Shown piece by piece: positions 26,201 through 34,493 of a stretch of DNA of 55,175 nt. The DNA is from Kiritimatiellia bacterium (lineage in GTDB: Bacteria; Verrucomicrobiota; Kiritimatiellia; JAFGHX01): positions 1-55,175 of the forward strand of contig JAFGHX010000099.1 in assembly GCA_016929905.1 (NCBI GenBank). The letters are read 5' to 3'. The position numbers and the translations under genes are program-made. The notes under the pieces are model-generated. The model had not been told where the DNA came from. It saw only the letters and a list, made by a program, of their open reading frames with translations, and ran no database searches. Within the stretch, counting starts at the first letter, position 1. Every line of letters begins with the position of its first letter.

Positions 26201-26691
26201 GCCAGCCGCAGGCGAAGATTCGGGTGGCCGACCATACGCTGGTCAGCGTGAGCTACGACGATGCGGTGCGCGATTTCCTCTGGATGGCGCAGGCGCCGTG
26301 GTACCACGAGACCACGACGAACGGGGTGCCGATCGTGTGGATGGACCTGTACAACCTGACCAATACGCCTTACGAAGCCGAGATGGACCAGGACCGCGAC
26401 GACGACGGCCTCGCCGCCTGGCAGGAATACGTCGCCAATACCGACCCGACCAACCCGAATTCGGTCCTGTGGGTCGGGGATTTCGTGACGCGGGTGCCGC
26501 CCACGAACCTCGTGTTCTCCTCGTCCACCGGCCGCCTCTACACCCTGGAGTTCACAACGAATCTGGCGGGAGGCAGCTGGTCGGCCGTGCCCGGCGCCAG
26601 CGGGCTGGGCGATGGCGGCGACGTCACGCTGAGCGACACCAATCCGCCGCCGGACGTGCTGTACTACCGGATCCGAGTCGAATTGCCGTAG
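20206..26691 (+). CDS. Giant secreted multi-domain propeller protein
   Basis: 2161 residues. The start MKSNRRLALLHAVLW has AAAGGA upstream; the longer frame lacks support. The signal peptide ends near G-W-A-Q. Residues about 30-620 are LVIVD-type propeller repeats (I-F-D-V-S-N-P-S-V-P-S-L, I-V-D-V-S-N-P-A-S-P-S-Q-L). Residues about 653-725 resemble an InlB-type or bacterial repeat module (W-N-F-K-E-W-T-G). A middle of beta-sandwich-like segments follows, then a second propeller at about 1385-1810 with W-S-L-W-D-G and L-A-V-W-T repeats. Near 2060 lies a calcium loop D-Q-D-R-D-D-D-G-L-A-A-W-Q-E-Y. The tail (about 2095-2161) ends Y-Y-R-I-R-V-E-L-P. It is divergent from the heparinase cluster. 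Probably a surface scaffold, adhesin or glycan-binding protein; no enzyme motif seen. Confidence 0.72.
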   Translation: MKSNRRLALLHAVLWSLLAAGGAGWAQTSDWTITQASQVGGWRDDLVVTGNVAVLVEGYGVSLYDISGSTPAKLSTLGLPVEPVVLAAAGTNLYTLSGWWENPPLFSVVDISDPAAPVLRGSCETFYSRQSMAVFGSHVYAITDNTSNLVQVLNVSDPTNPVVAATLDIPALALAIADGKLYVQGADSYTNKFWVYDLASPTAPSKVGELSGGIYSSYALCVSGSNVYSAGSSSGVQIFDVSNPSVPSLVNSFQVQDDGSSMWVEDVYVHETTLWAMGKDNGWPPYGVAAVDVANAYAPTNLGVIAIDGMARIDGAGSKAVAMSMGDMAVSVMSLVGGVPTLLGQAGTPYISDRILATDQGVYMGSSEHLWLFGMTNPASPVPIHHDTRWGGFMPGAVVAGHLAAFSNDTLELVDCTVPTNWVLSGAYVAPTAIRSIACSGSNVFLLSWVTNAAVEIVDVSNPASPSQLGTLPVDGTGLTVSATADLACLGGANGTGDWINIFTVTNPASPVLESSPGCAGVKPKAWLEGTNLFVASITNFDGTGGGIEVYDMTTPSAPVLATNLTGQGRPLDLLVLPRAGQDSILLTANPGGSVHTYGYTSEGTLYEGPICHSPYSLQVTATPTANGYLVGTTDSSFGTYYQIIEQGGSCRLITGVSPQAAADEGCKAEPASWGPGPCGSEVEVSATAVSPWNFKEWTGAASGSSPTATATVNANPSEAVAHFVTPVLTLGAGLQNPAADTEVYGIEGPYDYANGKQNVPIIHIALSANDVDDWTVTSVGFNTSGSGNESNDVSQARLYLGSIGGTLLGTRTFSADNGTLTFSMNVPISKGSSVSMILVYDMVPDKAYPCNGYAALTHMGMIAATPDTYANFVKLPVPPTGVNGGPTRIKRGELDLNDGNEQYGQAGDPATNAPLAKALKVRLRYGHPAGVDHVTYTITAPPGTPTGAGAFLGSTLGTLTTQKTLDGNGYAEETCTLGTRKGKKNPYYIEMGMTTKGEACGGSWAAPSFTEWGQGVEFTTTAQYDNPANGDQFGTFLGTIEAVNRFTVDIDMAPEDFATVEDVVFDVNGTLHSGEAVTPNEVYRKDLDAQTFESVGLLKVTVKMDQSGVKLEEKVEYPLKCLSLPGWVAVVNAICHPESFSKQFEGESSSYKFAFNYPTDFAWNSLVPGDVGLLGGLDNDLGIAFNATCDYKVDESSAFGATVSGEPKILGKELALEGNLTGEFDPNFAFERGSGTLRASVSFDLPEKSMSKTFIIYGVPITAAVDLGGNVEIFVSGTAVLNRKLELEQVSVKPGTTVTGEITISLSAVFGLAKIAAQGSPSATVEIELTYKTAGGTSVTWSGEVVVPLKIYGSLFWGLASAELYSTQFGPWTFGSGGGGGAPAIPIVPLDEAGSPPRLLSSSSLAVDAGGHRMLVYIGDTDPGGAAPNPDVFFRYYDGTTWSNAQPIIGGSSPNAEWETDPCVIALPPSAALAVWTANKGATNLTLLSEILAKQDIAWSLWDGAAWTAPARIIDDEQADGSAALSYDAAHDRVMTAWVHNSDPATNPVTRTAWELRYALFDVTQEVYSAGSAVPGTDGGQADFMPALASDATGDTLLVWIRDDDGVFYQELGAVTGGSNVDPTNSDCNVCWSLWDGTNFTAVASITSSNTATELSPAVSFAPTNQAIAVWVEHSNTVKRLLYSLFDVPGKTWSAPAPVTESDQFIEDPNVLVKTSGEAAVVWRGAALGANGSGNLLVSYGQLPTPTWSAPEPLTDDDAVQWQACVALDGEGDLLASWDSYNPATGATGGVVVADSGDAALATLTGDYSVQVPDADTNGLYDALIYSLTGTVTQTGDFEVRGALYAGSNRIAHASTTTAIGSTGEQALPLSFLGGMLSSVGLDGPYDLRDVRVVASSQPYIPADSHAGPLATPTNYLAAEFEPGLVSLDKDSYVNVTNVMLVTVTDANANTNAAGADSLVVRVTSAEDMAGIDLTLNETGDNTGIFQATLGFDPVASSQPQAKIRVADHTLVSVSYDDAVRDFLWMAQAPWYHETTTNGVPIVWMDLYNLTNTPYEAEMDQDRDDDGLAAWQEYVANTDPTNPNSVLWVGDFVTRVPPTNLVFSSSTGRLYTLEFTTNLAGGSWSAVPGASGLGDGGDVTLSDTNPPPDVLYYRIRVELP

Positions 26692-26744
26692 CGCGGTGTG
26701 CAGGGGTTCATAGGTTCGGCAACGACAACTTGACTCGAAATCTG

Positions 26745-26795
26745 ATCTGGAAGAAACTTGCTCGAGAACGTACTCGAGAACTTGTCTCGACATTC
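26745..26795. repeat. Twelve-base stutter array (GAACTTGCTCGA words)
   Basis: Words of the type AACTTGCTCGAG, AACGTACTCGAG and AACTTGTCTCGA follow one another. The reverse complement of the same vocabulary appears at 35868-35903. The remainder of the 213-base gap upstream of the AsmA-like gene holds a possible promoter TTGCAT (26826-26831), 18 bases, TACTCT (26850-26855). Confidence 0.45.
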
Positions 26796-26904
26796 ACGGC
26801 GGATCGCCCCCCCCGGGGAATTCCCTTGCATTCCCCGCCCGTTTCCTTCTACTCTTGTCCCGTCCGACGACATACGCGGACGCGCGCTTGACCCTGAACG
26901 GCCC

Positions 26905-27942
26905 ATGAAAAAACTGTTCAAAGCCGGCTGCCTCGTATTTCTGGTTCTGCTCGTGATCGTGCTGATCGGGCTGCACGTTGTGCTGCGCCGGCTCGTGACC
27001 GACATCGTGCGCAAGGAATTGATTCCACAGACCCGGGAACTGCTGGAGGTGGAGGTCGAGGTCGGCAGCGTGAGCGTGAGCGTGCTGACCGGTTCGGTGA
27101 GCGCGCGGGACATCAAGGTGGGCAACCCGCCGGGCTTTCGGGAGCCGTTGATGTTGAACGTGAAGCGGCTCGACCTGCGGTTCCGCCCGCACCTCGACGG
27201 CGGCCGGGTCCTGCCGGTCGTCTCCGCAACGGTCCGCGACGCGGAAGTGACCGTGGTGCGCAACGAGACCGGCAAGGTGAATGTGGACGCCGTGCTCGAA
27301 CGGCTGCGCGCCGGCGGCGCGCCGCCCGCTTCCGGCCGCAGCCGCGCCGCTCAGACCCCGGCCGCCAAGCCGCGCAAGCTCACCATCCGGAACGCGAAGG
27401 TCGATTCGAACATCAAGTACATTGACCGGTCCGCCCCGGCCGAACCGCAGAAGCTCATCCGCTGCCAGGTACAGATCGCGGACGTGGAAACCTTCGGCGA
27501 TACCAAACAGCTTTCCGGCCGGATCAGTATCGAAGCCACCGAAAGTTCCGGCCAGCCGCTGCTCGACGTGAACGGGAAGGTGGGCCCGGTCGTGGACCCG
27601 GAACGGCCGAGCTTCCGCGTGAACGGCAAGTTCAAGGACGTCGATACGCAGGTCATCAACCGCTACTCGCAGGACGTCAAGTTCTTCGGCGGCTCGGCCG
27701 ACGCCACCTTCACGCTCGTCTGCGAAAACGGCGTGTTTAACGTCAAGCGCTCGCAGGTCAACATGCAGATCCGCTACGCCAAAAAGGTCTCGCTCGCGAC
27801 CGGCAAACATTTCGACAGCACGATCCCCGAACAGATGTCGTTCCAGATCCCCGTCAAAGGCACCTTCCTCAGCCCCGACTTCACCGACTTCAACCTCGAG
27901 GAAGTCCTCAACAAACTGCTCCCGAAGAAGACCGGCGAGTAG
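26905..27942 (+). CDS. AsmA-like inner-membrane protein
   Basis: 345 residues. It begins M-K-K-L-F-K-A-G and has one hydrophobic segment at about 9-27 (L-V-F-L-V-L-L-V-I-V-L-I-G), followed by a periplasmic beta-rich region. The pattern V-E-V-G-S-V-S-V-S-V-L-T-G-S-V-S-A-R-D-I-K-V-G-N-P-P-G-F then L-R-F-R-P and a C-terminal F-L-S-P-D-F-T-D-F-N is that of the AsmA/DUF748 group, thought to build beta-groove structures that move or organise lipids between membranes. No strong ribosome site is visible. It stands alone between the giant secreted protein and a convergent catabolic operon. The fold call is moderately firm; the function is only general. Confidence 0.7.
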   Translation: MKKLFKAGCLVFLVLLVIVLIGLHVVLRRLVTDIVRKELIPQTRELLEVEVEVGSVSVSVLTGSVSARDIKVGNPPGFREPLMLNVKRLDLRFRPHLDGGRVLPVVSATVRDAEVTVVRNETGKVNVDAVLERLRAGGAPPASGRSRAAQTPAAKPRKLTIRNAKVDSNIKYIDRSAPAEPQKLIRCQVQIADVETFGDTKQLSGRISIEATESSGQPLLDVNGKVGPVVDPERPSFRVNGKFKDVDTQVINRYSQDVKFFGGSADATFTLVCENGVFNVKRSQVNMQIRYAKKVSLATGKHFDSTIPEQMSFQIPVKGTFLSPDFTDFNLEEVLNKLLPKKTGE

Positions 27943-27983
27943 CGCCGCGCGGCACCGCGGGTTGGCCGCTTTCTTTCGGCGCG

Positions 27984-28697
27984 TCAGTACCCCAACCGCC
28001 GCAGGGTGTCGCGCATGCGTTTGGCGCTCGCGACAGTGTCCGCGACGCGCCGGTCGCGCTCGATCATGAGCCAGCCGTCATAGCCGATCGCCTGCAGCGC
28101 CTCGAGCGTGCCGTCGAGATCGAGGGCGCCCGCCCCGATTTCCCAGAAGTTGTCGCCGCCCTTGTCCGCCTTGCCGACGGCGGCGGGGTCAATGTCCTTC
28201 AGGTGGACGTAGCCGACCCGCTCGCCCAGGTCGCGAATGGTGCGGACGGGATCCGACCCGCACAGCAGCAGGTGCCCGGTATCGGGGCAGGCATACGTGC
28301 CGGGCCGTTCGTCGAGATAGCGCAACAGATCCTCCCGCGTCTCGATCGCGCCCTTGCCGCGCGTCTTCACCGAGAGATGGTTGTGCACGGCCAGAACGAT
28401 ACCGCGCTCCGCCGCGTAGTCCACCAGTTCCAGGCATTCTTCCTTGGAAACCGTGGCGCGCAGCACGCGCGCCCCGGCCGCGTGCGCGTAGTCGATCCCC
28501 TCGCGGCCGCCGGCCCCAATGGCCGCGCATTCGATGCCGAGCGCGTCGCACTTCGCTTTCACCGTTTCCGCCGGCGCCCCGATCTCGTTCGGCTTCGCCT
28601 CCCAGCCCGCATACCCGGTCTCTTTCGTCAACTGCAGCCGCTTGTCCAGATCCGTCCAGTCGTGCGGCCAGTTGTAGAAGTGATGGCCTACCCTCAT
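27984..28697 (-). CDS. Sugar phosphate isomerase/epimerase (TIM barrel)
   Basis: 237 residues, start MRVGHHFYNWPHDW with GGGGGAG upstream. It shows the xylose-isomerase-like TIM-barrel pattern: G-Y-A-G-W-E-A, an L-A-V-H-N-H-L strand, A-C-P-D-T-G-H-L with the metal-binding D and H, V-G-Y-V-H-L-K-D-I-D, and a closing G-W-L-M-I-E-R-D-R strand. Family members (IolE/IolI, hydroxypyruvate isomerase, 3-keto-sugar epimerases) use a divalent metal. It is the last gene of a four-gene operon with two Gfo/Idh/MocA dehydrogenases and an alcohol dehydrogenase, which suggests oxidation-isomerisation of an unusual sugar or cyclitol. At 237 residues it is slightly short for the family. Confidence 0.83.
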   Translation of the reverse strand: MRVGHHFYNWPHDWTDLDKRLQLTKETGYAGWEAKPNEIGAPAETVKAKCDALGIECAAIGAGGREGIDYAHAAGARVLRATVSKEECLELVDYAAERGIVLAVHNHLSVKTRGKGAIETREDLLRYLDERPGTYACPDTGHLLLCGSDPVRTIRDLGERVGYVHLKDIDPAAVGKADKGGDNFWEIGAGALDLDGTLEALQAIGYDGWLMIERDRRVADTVASAKRMRDTLRRLGY

Positions 28698-28738
28698 GTT
28701 GCTCCCCCTTTCCCGGACCGTGGGACCGTTGGACCCCA

Positions 28739-29782
28739 TCAAACCTCCACCTCGCACCCCTTCTCCGCCGACTCCTGCATTCCGCAGAGGATACGCTGGA
28801 CGTACAGGCCCTCTTCGCCGGTACAAACGGTCAACGGTCGGTCTTTGAGGATGGCATTGACGAATTCCACGCAGATCGCGGAATGGTTTGCGCCCTGCTC
28901 CTGGGGCGGCACGTCGATCGTCTCGGCCTGCATCTGCCCCTCGGCGTCGGGCTTGTAGAGGGTCATCGAGCCGGCATCCAGGCCGGCCTTGTCGCCGAAC
29001 AACTTGGTGCCGCCCGCCTGGCGCGGGTCCATGTTCACGGCCGAGGCGCCCTCGAGCCAGGCAGTTGCCCCGTTGCGGAACCGGATCATGCCGACGACGA
29101 ATTCGTCGACGTTGAAGCCGCGCTTCTCCGTCGCCTCCCGGTCGATCTCGCGGTAGGTCTGCGCGCAGACGCTCTTGAGCGCGGGCCACCCGAGCAGGTA
29201 GCAGAGCTGGTCGAGCGCGTAGCCGCCCAGATCGAACAGGACCCCGCCTCCGGCTTTGGCGGGGTCGTTGAACCACGGGCTGAGGTTCTTCATGTCGATG
29301 TTCGGCCGCCCGCGGAACCGGTAGCCGGCGGTACGCGCAAAGTAGACGGTGCCGAGCGCGCCGGACTCGATGATCGCCTTCGCCTTCTGCGTCGCGTTCA
29401 ACAGCCGCCGCCGATAATAGACCATGAGCTTGCGATCCGCCTCTTTGGCCGCCTGCACCATCGCCTCGGCCTCGGCCACGGTGCAGGACATCGGCTTCTC
29501 GCACAAGACGTGTTTGCCGGCCTTGAGCGCATCGAGTGTCGCGGGCGCGTGCAGGAACGGCGGCAGCGCGACGGAGACGGCGTCGATGTCGTCACGCGCC
29601 ACGAGATCTTTCCAGTCCGTGTAGCGTTGCGCGATGCCGAACTCGTCGCCGAGGGCGTTCAGCGCCGCTTCGTTGATATCCGCCGCGGCCACGACCTCGG
29701 CTTTCGCCGCGGGGAACCCGACCTTCGCGTGGTTGCGGGCGATCTTGCCCGCACCGATGATCCCGACTCTGACCTTGTCCAT
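28739..29782 (-). CDS. Gfo/Idh/MocA oxidoreductase with altered active-site motif
   Basis: 347 residues. The start MDKVRVGIIGAGKIA was chosen over an upstream GTG because GAGGGAG sits six bases before it. Rossmann motif G-I-I-G-A-G-K-I-A at the N-terminus; C-E-K-P-M near 95 supplies the usual lysine. The family's second catalytic signature, normally G-x-H-x-x-D, reads D-L-G-G-Y-A-L-D-Q, so Tyr replaces His. Such changes occur in some subfamilies and may shift chemistry. It lies between the zinc dehydrogenase (70 bases upstream) and the isomerase (41 bases downstream). Presumably NAD(P)-dependent oxidation or reduction of a sugar ring carbon; substrate unknown. Confidence 0.85.
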   Translation of the reverse strand: MDKVRVGIIGAGKIARNHAKVGFPAAKAEVVAAADINEAALNALGDEFGIAQRYTDWKDLVARDDIDAVSVALPPFLHAPATLDALKAGKHVLCEKPMSCTVAEAEAMVQAAKEADRKLMVYYRRRLLNATQKAKAIIESGALGTVYFARTAGYRFRGRPNIDMKNLSPWFNDPAKAGGGVLFDLGGYALDQLCYLLGWPALKSVCAQTYREIDREATEKRGFNVDEFVVGMIRFRNGATAWLEGASAVNMDPRQAGGTKLFGDKAGLDAGSMTLYKPDAEGQMQAETIDVPPQEQGANHSAICVEFVNAILKDRPLTVCTGEEGLYVQRILCGMQESAEKGCEVEV

Positions 29783-29799
29783 CACATGCTCCCTCGCCA

Positions 29800-29845
29800 C
29801 TCCATGACTTCATGACGCGATGACTTCATGACGCCCATGCTCCGT
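29800..29845. repeat. Short TGACTTCA stutter repeat
   Basis: CCATGACTTCATGACGCGATGACTTCATGACG-like wording: the block GATGACTTCATGACG is nearly duplicated. It lies in the 70-base gap between the dehydrogenase genes. Confidence 0.4.
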
Positions 29846-29852
29846 CACGCCG

Positions 29853-30923
29853 TCAATCCGAGCGGTCCCACACGATCGCCACCTTGCCCGTCTTCCCCGT
29901 ATCGAACAGCTCATAGGCCTCCTTGGCCTGTTCCAGCACGAACCGGTGCGTGACGATGTCTTCCGGATGAATATGCCAGCGCACGAGCCGTTCGGCCAGC
30001 GCCTCCATCTGCCCGAGCGAGCAGACCCAGGACCCGTGCAGAGTGAGCTGCTTGTGCAGCAACAGGGGGCTGGGCTCGAACGTCACGGTATTGCCTTCGC
30101 CGACGAAGACGACCCGCCCCCAGTCACGGGCGGCCTCCAGGCAGAAGTGGCGCGCGTGCGGGTTGCCGGAGCAGTCATAGGTGACTTCGCAGCCCTGCCC
30201 GCCGGTCGCGTCCATCACCGCGCGCAGCGCGCTTTCGCCCGGCTTCACGATCAGGTCCAGGCCCAGCTTGCGGGCGACGGCGATGCGCGCTTCGATCAAC
30301 TCCGTTCCGATGACGCGCGCGCCCATCGCCTTGCACAGCATCGCGGCACCCAGCCCGACGGGCCCGAGCCCGGTGATGAGCACGGTGTCGTTGCCGGAGA
30401 CGCCGACCCGCTCGCACGCGGCGTAGGCCGTGCCGAACCCGCACGCGATCATGGCGCCGTCCACGTAGGTCAGCGCATCGGGCAGCGCGACCAATGAGCG
30501 CTCCTCCGCCAGAAGGAACTCGGCGTGCCCGCCGTCGCGCTGCCACCCGTAGGCCCGGCGCGACTGGCTGGAGCAGTTGATCATCCACCCGCGCCGGCAG
30601 TGATGGCACAGGCCGCAACCGACAATGTGGTACATGACGACACGGTCGCCCGGCTTGAACCGCGCAACGCCCGGGCCCGCCTTCTCGATGATCCCGCACG
30701 GCTCATGCCCGGCAATCACCCCGCCATACGCCTCCGGCCGCCACTCGCCCGGCTTGAGCGGCGGGGGCGGCGGCCGGCGATAGATGGCGCGCAGGTCGCT
30801 GCCGCACAGCGACGACGCTTTCATCCGCACAAGCACTTGCCCCTGCCCGGGTTCGGGCACGGCAAACTCCCGAATCTCCAGCCGCCGATCGCCCAGTATG
30901 ACCACACCTTTCATTGTAGGCAT
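29853..30923 (-). CDS. Zinc-dependent alcohol dehydrogenase (sorbitol/threonine DH-like)
   Basis: 356 residues. The start MPTMKGVVILG has GGAG eight bases upstream. The GroES-like domain carries S-L-C-G-S-D (catalytic zinc Cys), G-H-E-P-C-G, and a full structural-zinc knot C-G-L-C-H-H-C with a final Cys seven residues on (C-x2-C-x2-C-x7-C). The Rossmann domain has G-L-G-P-V-G-L-G-A near 185. The length is standard for medium-chain dehydrogenases. It lies 16 bases after a MocA-type gene, so it is certainly in its operon. Predicted to oxidise a secondary alcohol of a sugar, polyol or keto-sugar intermediate with NAD(P)+. A loop rich in prolines (R-R-P-P-P-P-P-L) around 50 is unusual. Confidence 0.87.
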   Translation of the reverse strand: MPTMKGVVILGDRRLEIREFAVPEPGQGQVLVRMKASSLCGSDLRAIYRRPPPPPLKPGEWRPEAYGGVIAGHEPCGIIEKAGPGVARFKPGDRVVMYHIVGCGLCHHCRRGWMINCSSQSRRAYGWQRDGGHAEFLLAEERSLVALPDALTYVDGAMIACGFGTAYAACERVGVSGNDTVLITGLGPVGLGAAMLCKAMGARVIGTELIEARIAVARKLGLDLIVKPGESALRAVMDATGGQGCEVTYDCSGNPHARHFCLEAARDWGRVVFVGEGNTVTFEPSPLLLHKQLTLHGSWVCSLGQMEALAERLVRWHIHPEDIVTHRFVLEQAKEAYELFDTGKTGKVAIVWDRSD

Positions 30924-30939
30924 GAGCGTGTCTCCAGTC

Positions 30940-31998
<1,059 letters not shown>

Positions 31999-32094
31999 GC
32001 CGGCTCCTCCTCCCGTCACCTTGTACGGAAACCCTAAAGATAGTCGCGCCCGATCGAGAGCACAATACCGGAATTCCAGGCCGCGGGAGAGAAA

Positions 32095-32200
32095 GGGAAC
32101 CGCGAATGGACGCGAATGGACGCGAATTCCAACCGCGAATGGACGCGAATTCCAACCACGAATGAACACGAATGGACACGAATCGGCACGAAACGGGTCG
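32095..32200. repeat. CGCGAATGGA stutter array
   Basis: Ten-base words CGCGAATGGA, CGCGAATT, CACGAATGAA, CACGAATGGA and CACGAATCGG follow one another between the AraC gene and the MocA operon. The drift from CGCGAAT to CACGAAT along the array suggests a growing and mutating tandem repeat. It contains no gene. Confidence 0.6.
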
Positions 32201-32204
32201 CGGG

Positions 32205-33047
32205 TTATGGGCCGCGGAGCGCCGCGCGCCGGTACGCGCGCGGGCAGGCACCGAGCGTGCGCTTGCAGAAGCGGGAAAAGGTGTACGGATCGGGGAACGC
32301 CAGGCGGGCGGCGATCTCGCCAATACGCAACTCCGCATAGGTCAGCAGGCGGGCGGCCGCGCGGGCGCGCTCGCGGTCCAGATACGCCTTCAACGCTTCG
32401 CCCTGGCTCCGCCGGAACTGACGGGAGAGATGAGCGACCGAACAGCCCATTTCCCGCGCCAACCCCCGAATGGTGACGGGAAGCCCCTCCTTCGCCGCCA
32501 CGAGGTCGCGAACCCGCTCCACAAACTCCGTCGTGCTCACGCCCCGGTCGTCGTCCCGCTCCGCCGGCCCGGCCCAGAGGCCGAGCCGCAGAACGGCCGC
32601 CAACAGACCGTTCAGCGCAAGCTTCGTGCGCGCAGCCGGCTCCCCCGCCTCCGGTAGAAGCTCCGCCAACGCCCGCGCAAGAACCTCGGCTTCCGGCCCG
32701 GCCGGAAGCCGCCTTGCCGCCCACCCCCCTTCCGCCGCGGAGGCCTTGAACTTGAAGGAGATCAGCCGCGTCTCGTGCTCGAACACAAAACGATGAGGCG
32801 TGCCGGGCCGGATCAGCAACACCCCGCCTGCCCCGAGGGCGAAGCGCCGCCCCTCCACAATCGCCGCTTCCGCGCCCGCCAACACAATCTCCAGTTGCCA
32901 GAACGGGTGGGAATGGCTCTCCGTCTTCACCCCCTGCCCATATCGCCCACGGCTGCCATACAGGAACTCGCAGTCCACCCGGCCGGCGCGCTCCATCCCC
33001 CCGGGGTCTTGTACCTGTTTTGACATTTTTTTGTTCCGTATAGCCAT
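32205..33047 (-). CDS. AraC-family regulator with cupin sensor domain
   Basis: 280 residues from the first ATG, or 273 from a second ATG at 33026 that has a GGAAC site. An N-terminal cupin-like domain (S-H-S-H-P-F-W-Q-L-E-I-V, L-L-I-R-P-G-T-P-H-R-F) would bind a sugar. The C-terminal double helix-turn-helix contains T-I-R-G-L-A-R-E-M-G-C-S-V-A-H-L-S-R-Q-F and P-Y-T-F-S-R-F-C-K-R-T-L-G-A-C-P-R-A-Y-R. It is upstream of the MocA/ADH/isomerase operon on the same strand and divergent from the URO-D-family gene 112 bases away, so it likely controls one or both. Effector unknown. Confidence 0.87.
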   Translation of the reverse strand: MAIRNKKMSKQVQDPGGMERAGRVDCEFLYGSRGRYGQGVKTESHSHPFWQLEIVLAGAEAAIVEGRRFALGAGGVLLIRPGTPHRFVFEHETRLISFKFKASAAEGGWAARRLPAGPEAEVLARALAELLPEAGEPAARTKLALNGLLAAVLRLGLWAGPAERDDDRGVSTTEFVERVRDLVAAKEGLPVTIRGLAREMGCSVAHLSRQFRRSQGEALKAYLDRERARAAARLLTYAELRIGEIAARLAFPDPYTFSRFCKRTLGACPRAYRRAALRGP

Positions 33048-33159
33048 TAATATTCGGATAATATGAGGCTATTATGACAAAAGATACACTGATCGGCAAG
33101 CGTCGGCGGCAGTGGGTGCGGACGGCCGGCTTCGCCGAGCGGAATGAGGGGGAACAGAG

Positions 33160-34335
33160 ATGACGTCGAAGGAACGGGTTCTGGCAACAATCGCGCGCCA
33201 ACCGACGGATCGCATTCCGGTCTATCACATTCAATTCTCGGGGCAAGTGGCGGCCGCGATCCTGGGCCGAGCGGCCTATGTGGGCGGCGCTCATCTGCAG
33301 TGGCGGGAAATCGAAGCGTTGTGGAATGGCGCGGACGCACACGCCGAATTCGAGGCCCGCTGCGAAGCCGACGCGGTCGCGATTGCCGGGGCGTGCGACC
33401 ACGACATTCTCCGGCTCCAATACTGGCGCTGGCCCGTGGCGCAAAAGCCCACTCGGAAGATCGACGACTACACCTTTGTGTTCGGCGATCCGGACGGCGC
33501 GCACTACACGCTGGCCTATGACCCCGCGTTGGAACTGTTCTCCAAACGCAACGGGACGGGAAGCGCGGTGCCGCGCACGGCGCAGGAACTGGACACCATC
33601 ACGGAGGAAACGTATGCGCAGGAAGTCCTGGCGGAAGAAGCCGCGGCGCGCGCGTATGCGCCGGACGCCGCCCCCCCGGCCGGCATGGCGGCCGCCTACG
33701 GGAAGTACCCGGCCTATCTCGTACGCGCCGGCAGCGGCACGGCGAACATTCGGGCCGAAGCGGCGCGCGAGCTCATGGCCGTGGCGCTCTGGCCCGAACT
33801 CGTCGCGCGCAGGCTGACGGCAAGAGCCGAGCGAATCGCCAAAGACGTCCCCGGCCTGGCCGCGGCGGGCATGCAGGTGAACTTCTCGGGCAGCGATTTC
33901 TGTTCGGAGAAAGGCCCGATGATCTCACCCGAGACCTTCCGCGACGTCGTGATGCCCGCGCTGCGGCTGATCGTCGATGCCTGCCACCGGCACGGGATCG
34001 CCTACTTCTACTCGACCGACGGCAACCTCTGGCCCGTCGCCGACGCGATGTTCAACGGGGCCGGGGTTGACGGCTATTACGAAGTCGACCGCCGCGCGGG
34101 AATGGACCTGCGCAGGTTGCGCGAGCGTTTCCCGCGCGTCACGCTGCTGGGCAACATCAGCGCGCACACCCTGCATCGCGGCACGGAAGCGGACGTGATT
34201 CGCGAGGTGACCGACTGCATGGAGGTGGCGCACGAGCTGGGCGGCGTGATCGTCGGCGTCTCGAACATGATCATGCCCGGCACGCCGCCGGCCAACATCG
34301 GGGCGCTGCTGAAGACCATCGCGGCGAACCGATGA
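33160..34335 (+). CDS. Uroporphyrinogen decarboxylase (URO-D) family protein
   Basis: 391 residues, start MTSKERVLATIARQPTDRIP with GGGGGAAC upstream. The N-terminal S-K-E-R-V-L-A-T-I-x-x-Q-x-x-D-R-I-P is typical of URO-D-like proteins, including corrinoid methyltransferases (MtaA/CmuA type) and many uncharacterised members linked to sugar catabolism. The C-terminal half has H-G-I-A-Y-F-Y-S-T-D-G, L-L-G-N-I-S and a final G-G-V-I-V-G-V-S-N-M-I strand of the TIM barrel. It is not the haem enzyme by context: no haem genes nearby, and an AraC regulator and sugar dehydrogenases are divergent to it. Function unassigned; methyl transfer or demethylation of a methylated sugar is possible. Confidence 0.78.
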   Translation: MTSKERVLATIARQPTDRIPVYHIQFSGQVAAAILGRAAYVGGAHLQWREIEALWNGADAHAEFEARCEADAVAIAGACDHDILRLQYWRWPVAQKPTRKIDDYTFVFGDPDGAHYTLAYDPALELFSKRNGTGSAVPRTAQELDTITEETYAQEVLAEEAAARAYAPDAAPPAGMAAAYGKYPAYLVRAGSGTANIRAEAARELMAVALWPELVARRLTARAERIAKDVPGLAAAGMQVNFSGSDFCSEKGPMISPETFRDVVMPALRLIVDACHRHGIAYFYSTDGNLWPVADAMFNGAGVDGYYEVDRRAGMDLRRLRERFPRVTLLGNISAHTLHRGTEADVIREVTDCMEVAHELGGVIVGVSNMIMPGTPPANIGALLKTIAANR

Positions 34336-34423
34336 AGCCTGGTCGTGTTGAAGTTCTTTCTGCCCGCGAACATGCGCGAAAGGTGCGCGAAAGGCAGAGC
34401 GTCAAGCCGGTCCAACGGCAGCA

Positions 34424-34493
34424 ACTTTGAACGGTTTGCGCCATCTTACGGTTGGCGGTAAGCGAGACGTTCATGGCGCAAACAACTCAAAGT
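34424..34493. repeat. Nested inverted repeat
   Basis: Arms of 21 bases at 34424-34444 and 34473-34493 are reverse complements apart from about three central mismatches; both contain TTTGCGCCAT. Inside the loop CTTAC (34445-34449) and GTAAG form a second small stem. It lies in the 338-base gap between the URO-D-family gene and the methyltransferase; the rest of that gap contains no gene I can support. Confidence 0.55.

Noticed and set aside
26653..26691. PEP-CTERM or LPXTG-type sorting signal at the end of the giant protein
   Set aside because: There is no PEP or LPXTG motif, no terminal hydrophobic helix and no basic tail.
22390..26793. A 1467-codon minus-strand frame opposite the 2161-residue protein
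   Set aside because: Antisense shadow with R/H/V-rich random-looking sequence; the plus-strand frame has a signal peptide and clear repeats.
32095..32200. Possible CRISPR array
   Set aside because: The words are too short, adjacent without unique spacers, and drift along the array; no cas gene is present.
33160..34335. Haem-pathway uroporphyrinogen decarboxylase (hemE)
   Set aside because: The N-terminus and context fit the broad URO-D-like superfamily, not HemE; no other haem gene is nearby.
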